Shown here one piece after another: positions 35,734-39,022 of a DNA stretch of 39,022 bases; the first letter of the stretch is position 1, and each line of letters begins with the position of its first letter. Position numbers and translations under genes: made by a program. The notes below the pieces were generated by a model, which worked only from the letters and a program-made list of their open reading frames with translations, had not been told where the DNA came from and ran no database searches. The DNA comes from CBDVBE01 sp964543525 (GTDB lineage: Bacteria > Fibrobacterota > Chitinivibrionia > Chitinivibrionales > JANQEN01): the NCBI GenBank assembly GCA_964543525.1, contig CAZIYW010000042.1, forward strand, positions 1 through 39,022, read 5' to 3'.

Positions 35734-35747
35734 ACGGCACGTGCCGT
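35734..35747. promoter_or_regulatory. Perfect 14-bp palindrome upstream of moxR operon
   Basis: ACGGCACGTGCCGT is fully self-complementary with no spacer, in an otherwise AT-rich gap, about 185 bases before the MoxR start and about 150 from the small divergent membrane-protein gene. The GC-rich core in AT-rich flanks suggests an operator; a following AT-rich stretch could hold the promoter. No other gene is seen in the 35586-35919 gap. Confidence 0.45.
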
Positions 35748-35919
35748 ATTTACCGATTCAATATTTTTTTTATACCCGCGTAATATAAAATCACAGGGAG
35801 AAATCTCATCTGTTATCGCTGTAGAACAGTTTGTCTACTGCGATGGAGAAGGGGATAAATTATTTTTATCACATACGCAGAAGATGAAAAATGTACCGTA
35901 CAGGGAAAGGACTGGATTC

Positions 35920-36909
35920 ATGAGTGTTGATATCAGCGAGCTGAATGAGCGCATTAAGGAGGAGAGCAGTTTCGTTGCTCTCTTGAAAAGTGAAATGGGA
36001 AAGGTTATTGTCGGGCAGAATAAAATGGTTGACCGACTGCTGATAAGCCTGCTGTCAAACGGCCATATCCTTCTTGAAGGGGTACCGGGACTTGCAAAGA
36101 CTCTGGCCATCTCTACTCTTTCCAAGGTTGTTGCCACCGGGTTTAAAAGAATTCAGTTTACCCCGGACCTTCTTCCGGCAGATCTTATCGGCACAATGGT
36201 CTTCAATCAGAAGGCCGGAGAATTTGTACCGAAAAAGGGGCCGGTTTTTACCAATTTCATTCTTGCCGACGAAATAAACCGTGCGCCGGCAAAGGTGCAG
36301 AGTGCACTGCTCGAGGCCATGCAGGAGCGGCAGGTAACTATCGGAGATACCAGTTATCCTCTCGAAAAACCATTTATGGTTATGGCTACCCAGAACCCGA
36401 TTGAACAGGAAGGGACATATCCCCTGCCGGAGGCGCAGGTTGATCGGTTCATGCTCAAATTAAAGATAGACTATCCGACCCGTGAGGAAGAGCGGCAGAT
36501 CCTTACCCGCATGGCCGGAGGTACGGTACCCGGAGTCGATAGCGTTATCTCTGTTGATAAGATTATTTCCGCACGAACGGTAGTAAATGATATCTACATC
36601 GATCCCAAGGTCGAAGAGTATATAATTAACATTGTGTTTGCAACACGAAAGCCGGCGGAAAGTGGTCTGGAAGAGCTTGCCGGTCTTATTGAGTATGGTG
36701 CATCACCTCGTGCCACTATATTTCTTGTGCAGGCTGCACGCGCCCATGCCTTTATCAGGAGCCGCGGGTATGTCACTCCTGAGGATATTAAATCGATTGG
36801 TATGGATGTGCTTCGGCATCGAATCATTACTACCTATGAAGCGGAAGCGGAAAATATCACCGCTGAAGATATTATACAGAAGGTTTTTGACAATGTGGAA
36901 GTGCCATAG
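35920..36909 (+). CDS. MoxR-family AAA+ ATPase
   Basis: The 329-residue chaperone-like ATPase (AAA_3) has Walker A GVPGLAKT (54-61), Walker B ILADEINRAP with the sensor segment MVMATQNPIEQEGTYPLPEAQ, and the small domain GLIEYGASPRATIFL. MoxR proteins help assemble or activate partners with von Willebrand domains. The ATG at 35920 is preferred (AAAGG nine bases upstream); an in-frame ATG at 35884 is less well placed. It begins an operon with the TPR protein and the DUF58 protein, the usual partner. Confidence 0.92.
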   Translation: MSVDISELNERIKEESSFVALLKSEMGKVIVGQNKMVDRLLISLLSNGHILLEGVPGLAKTLAISTLSKVVATGFKRIQFTPDLLPADLIGTMVFNQKAGEFVPKKGPVFTNFILADEINRAPAKVQSALLEAMQERQVTIGDTSYPLEKPFMVMATQNPIEQEGTYPLPEAQVDRFMLKLKIDYPTREEERQILTRMAGGTVPGVDSVISVDKIISARTVVNDIYIDPKVEEYIINIVFATRKPAESGLEELAGLIEYGASPRATIFLVQAARAHAFIRSRGYVTPEDIKSIGMDVLRHRIITTYEAEAENITAEDIIQKVFDNVEVP

Positions 36910-37000
36910 TATAATACAGAAGAGAACGATTGGATAACCGGTTCTCGAAATATTGGCTCGATCAATTGTTCGTAAATACCTTTTATACCGGGAATTGAAT

Positions 37001-37990
37001 GTGTCTGTTATGATTAAACAGTTTGTGATTATGCTGGTGATTATCTGTTGTATTTATGCAGACAAGATCCTCATTTATGATGAAGAGAAGGGAATAATCT
37101 TTGTTGATAAAGACAGTCAAGCGGCAAAGAAACCGATAAAAGAGAGCGTAAAGCAAACGGAACCGGCACCACCCAAGACAATTCAGCAACAAAGCCCCCA
37201 AAAATGTATCGGCATAACACGTGCCAAGGACCCAAGCGAAATTCACATCAACAGAAAAAAGGATCCGCCCGAATTGTATTTCAAATCAGGTCTTGAGTAT
37301 TATAAGAATAATGATTTTCACAATGCATTAAAGAATTTTAAATATGCCGCGGATCAGGATATTAAGCCTGAATATCTTCTCTGGATCGGGAAGACCTATC
37401 GTCAGCTTAACAAGAAAATACAGATGTTTACTATCATGGAGCGGCTGTTGAATGATTATCCACAGAGTGATGTGGCTGATGATGCACTTTTTGAGATGGC
37501 TTTTTACTATCAGAAGCATAATCATTATCAGAAAGCAACAGAGACCTACCGGCAGTTGATTGAACAATATCCCTTCGGCGTCTCCTATTCAAACGGTGAT
37601 GAATTTCTGGATATCGCCCGTGAGCAGATCCGGCGTATGCGCGGTGAGATGATGTCGGCCCTGACATTACTTGGTATTACCGGGGAAGACCCTGCTGAAG
37701 CATATAAGCAGTTTCAGCGATCGGAAAATCTTCCGGTTACCGGTGTGGCAGATTATACGACGGTGAAGGCTGTTAAACAGGAATATAATGAAAAAGTGAA
37801 AAACGATGAAATTGCGGCTGAATCAACACGCCGTATACAGGAGAGCAGAAAATATGCCTTTATACTCAGTCTGATAATAGGTGTAACTTTCATCGGTATT
37901 CTCATTGCACGGTTAAAAATTATACAGAACCGTAAACTTCTCATGGAGTTGCACGGCATGGTTTCCGATCTGCAAAAAGGACAGGTATGA
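37001..37990 (+). CDS. Envelope TPR protein with peptidoglycan-binding-like motif
   Basis: I start this protein of about 329 residues at GTG 37001 (GGGAA six bases upstream) or ATG 37010; the frame is open 16 codons further. It has a signal or anchor helix (QFVIMLVIICCIYA), a Pro/Gln/Lys-rich linker, TPR/YbgF-like repeats (YFKSGLEYYKNNDFHNALKN, DDALFEMAFYYQKHNHYQKA), a short peptidoglycan-binding-1-like motif (FQRSENLPVTGVADYTTVKA) and a second membrane helix near the C-terminus (FILSLIIGVTFIGILIA). It ends as ATGA overlapping the DUF58 gene. Its place between MoxR and DUF58 suggests a structural role in a Bat-like envelope complex. Confidence 0.75.
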   Translation: MSVMIKQFVIMLVIICCIYADKILIYDEEKGIIFVDKDSQAAKKPIKESVKQTEPAPPKTIQQQSPQKCIGITRAKDPSEIHINRKKDPPELYFKSGLEYYKNNDFHNALKNFKYAADQDIKPEYLLWIGKTYRQLNKKIQMFTIMERLLNDYPQSDVADDALFEMAFYYQKHNHYQKATETYRQLIEQYPFGVSYSNGDEFLDIAREQIRRMRGEMMSALTLLGITGEDPAEAYKQFQRSENLPVTGVADYTTVKAVKQEYNEKVKNDEIAAESTRRIQESRKYAFILSLIIGVTFIGILIARLKIIQNRKLLMELHGMVSDLQKGQV

Positions 37991-38865
37991 TACCCAAGGA
38001 AATACTTGAAAAGGTCAGGCGAATAGAGATAAAAACGCAGAGTATCGTGAATGATATTCTCTCAGGGGAGTACCAGAGTGTGTTTAAAGGTCAGGGTATG
38101 GAATTCTCTGAGGTACGGACCTATATCCAGGGTGATGATATCCGGACGATAGACTGGAATGTAACAGCCCGGGCCGGTGAGCCCTATGTCAAGAAGTATG
38201 TTGAGGAGCGTGAACTGACGGTGATGCTTGTCGTTGATGCGTCGGCAAGCGGCAGCTTCGGTACCGTCAATAAATTGAAGACGGAAATCGCGGTGGAACT
38301 CTGTGCCCTGCTCGCCTTTTCCGCCATTAAAAATAACGATCGGGTCGGTCTCATTATTTTCACTTCTGATGTCGAGAAATATATCCCGCCTAAAAAAGGC
38401 AAAAATCATGTGTTGCGCGTCATCCGGGAATTACTCTACTTCCGCCCTGAGAGGAAGGGAACCAATATCACCGAAGCAGTAAATTTCCTCAGCCGGGTAC
38501 AGCGTAAAAAAGCGGTTGTCTTTTTTGTTTCCGACTTTTTCGCCGCCAATTATGAATCCGTGTTTCGTGTCGCGGCACGGCGCTATGATATGATTGCCGT
38601 ATCACTGACTGATCCCCGTGAAAATGAGTTGCCGGATGTGGGCCTTATAGAGCTGCGGGATCCTGAAACCAATAAAACTATCCTAGTGGATTCAGGCAGT
38701 AAATCATTCAGAGAAAAATACGCGCAAGACAGCGAAAAACGCCGCCAGGCACTGAAAACCCTTCTACGATCTATTGGAATCGATCAGATTGAAATTACCA
38801 CTGCTGAGGACTATGTAGATCCGCTGGTGCGGTTTTTTAAGAAGCGTGAGCGGATGATGGCGTGA
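37987..38865 (+). CDS. DUF58-domain protein with VWA-like fold
   Basis: The 292-residue protein shows the DUF58 signature FKGQGMEFSEVRTYIQGDD and IDWNVTARAGEPYVK (about 33-69), followed by a von Willebrand-like domain with metal-site motif DASAS (Asp 84, Ser 86, Ser 88) and FFVSDFF. DUF58 proteins are the typical partners of MoxR ATPases and often belong to Bat (aerotolerance) or stress-related envelope systems. No membrane helix is present. It overlaps the TPR gene by four bases. Later Bat-type genes would be expected beyond the window edge. Confidence 0.92.
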   Translation: MIPKEILEKVRRIEIKTQSIVNDILSGEYQSVFKGQGMEFSEVRTYIQGDDIRTIDWNVTARAGEPYVKKYVEERELTVMLVVDASASGSFGTVNKLKTEIAVELCALLAFSAIKNNDRVGLIIFTSDVEKYIPPKKGKNHVLRVIRELLYFRPERKGTNITEAVNFLSRVQRKKAVVFFVSDFFAANYESVFRVAARRYDMIAVSLTDPRENELPDVGLIELRDPETNKTILVDSGSKSFREKYAQDSEKRRQALKTLLRSIGIDQIEITTAEDYVDPLVRFFKKRERMMA

Positions 38866-38895
38866 ATTGTTATACCGGCAATACAAGTTGGCTGC

Positions 38896-39022
38896 ATGGA
38901 TATTTCTACCGCACTTTTATACGAATGGTGCTCAATCAATATCCCCCTCCCTCTGTCAATACGTGATTTTTTTTCACTACCATCCCACATTGACACAATA
39001 ATAAATCATACCTGCTTTAATT
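38896..39022 (+). CDS. Possible next gene of the MoxR operon, cut by the window edge
   Basis: From an ATG at 38896, 30 bases after the DUF58 stop, the frame stays open to the window end (42 codons, starting MDISTALLYEWC and containing PLPLSIRDFF). MoxR-DUF58 operons usually continue with further envelope genes, which makes a gene start plausible, but there is no strong Shine-Dalgarno site and no family is recognised. Confidence 0.3.
   Translation, partial: MDISTALLYEWCSINIPLPLSIRDFFSLPSHIDTIINHTCFN

Overview
The window looks like a chromosomal piece of a Gram-negative, moderate-GC bacterium, most probably of the Fibrobacterota (Chitinispirillia/Chitinivibrionia side). The main reason is a 1,097-residue secreted protein with a fibro-slime domain (positions 18666-21959). 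An LPS-type kinase, IspG, a Na+:alanine/glycine symporter and FlgD-Ig-like C-terminal tails on secreted proteins fit this. The taxonomic call is an inference from a few proteins. No rRNA, tRNA, CRISPR array, insertion sequence or prophage was seen.

Layout. 1-6.9 kb (minus strand): a transketolase-like enzyme, a class I aminotransferase and a GcvT-GlyA (aminomethyltransferase/serine hydroxymethyltransferase) fusion, preceded on the same strand by an AGCS symporter (7.4-8.8 kb). Together they could import glycine or alanine and move carbon through glycine, serine and possibly hydroxypyruvate into sugar phosphates. 8.9-11 kb (minus): an unrecognised protein and a YheT-type hydrolase, overlapping by 4 bases. 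11.2-13.9 kb (plus): a UbiA-type polyprenyl-phosphate phosphoribosyltransferase, a DUF362 protein and a broken GT-C glycosyltransferase with its middle missing. 14.3-18.1 kb (minus): ClpB, two small envelope proteins and FxsA. 18.7-24.2 kb: the fibro-slime protein, then three small minus-strand loci that are interrupted or decayed, including the joined ends of a 7TMR-DISM/adenylate cyclase gene. 24.4-29.1 kb (plus): HisD, a FlgT/LPP20-like secreted protein, IspG and an LPS kinase. 29.2-35.6 kb: a methyltransferase, a short RpoD-type sigma factor, a DUF3157-like periplasmic protein, GDP-fucose synthase, a PPC-domain protein, a CheY-like receiver, ManA overlapping a STAS protein, and a 59-residue membrane protein. 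35.9-38.9 kb (plus): a MoxR ATPase, a TPR/peptidoglycan-binding-like protein and a DUF58 protein, as in Bat-type operons.

Two themes stand out. First, the carbon cluster at 0.3-8.8 kb combines a rare-looking enzyme fusion with a divergent transketolase. Second, up to six small or non-essential loci (17-238, 7002-7392, 13200-13920, 22040-22547, 22642-23203, 23485-24190) show in-frame stops, single-base frameshifts or internal deletions, while every large metabolic gene is intact. Either accessory and surface functions are decaying in this lineage, or the assembly has homopolymer and collapse errors in those places.
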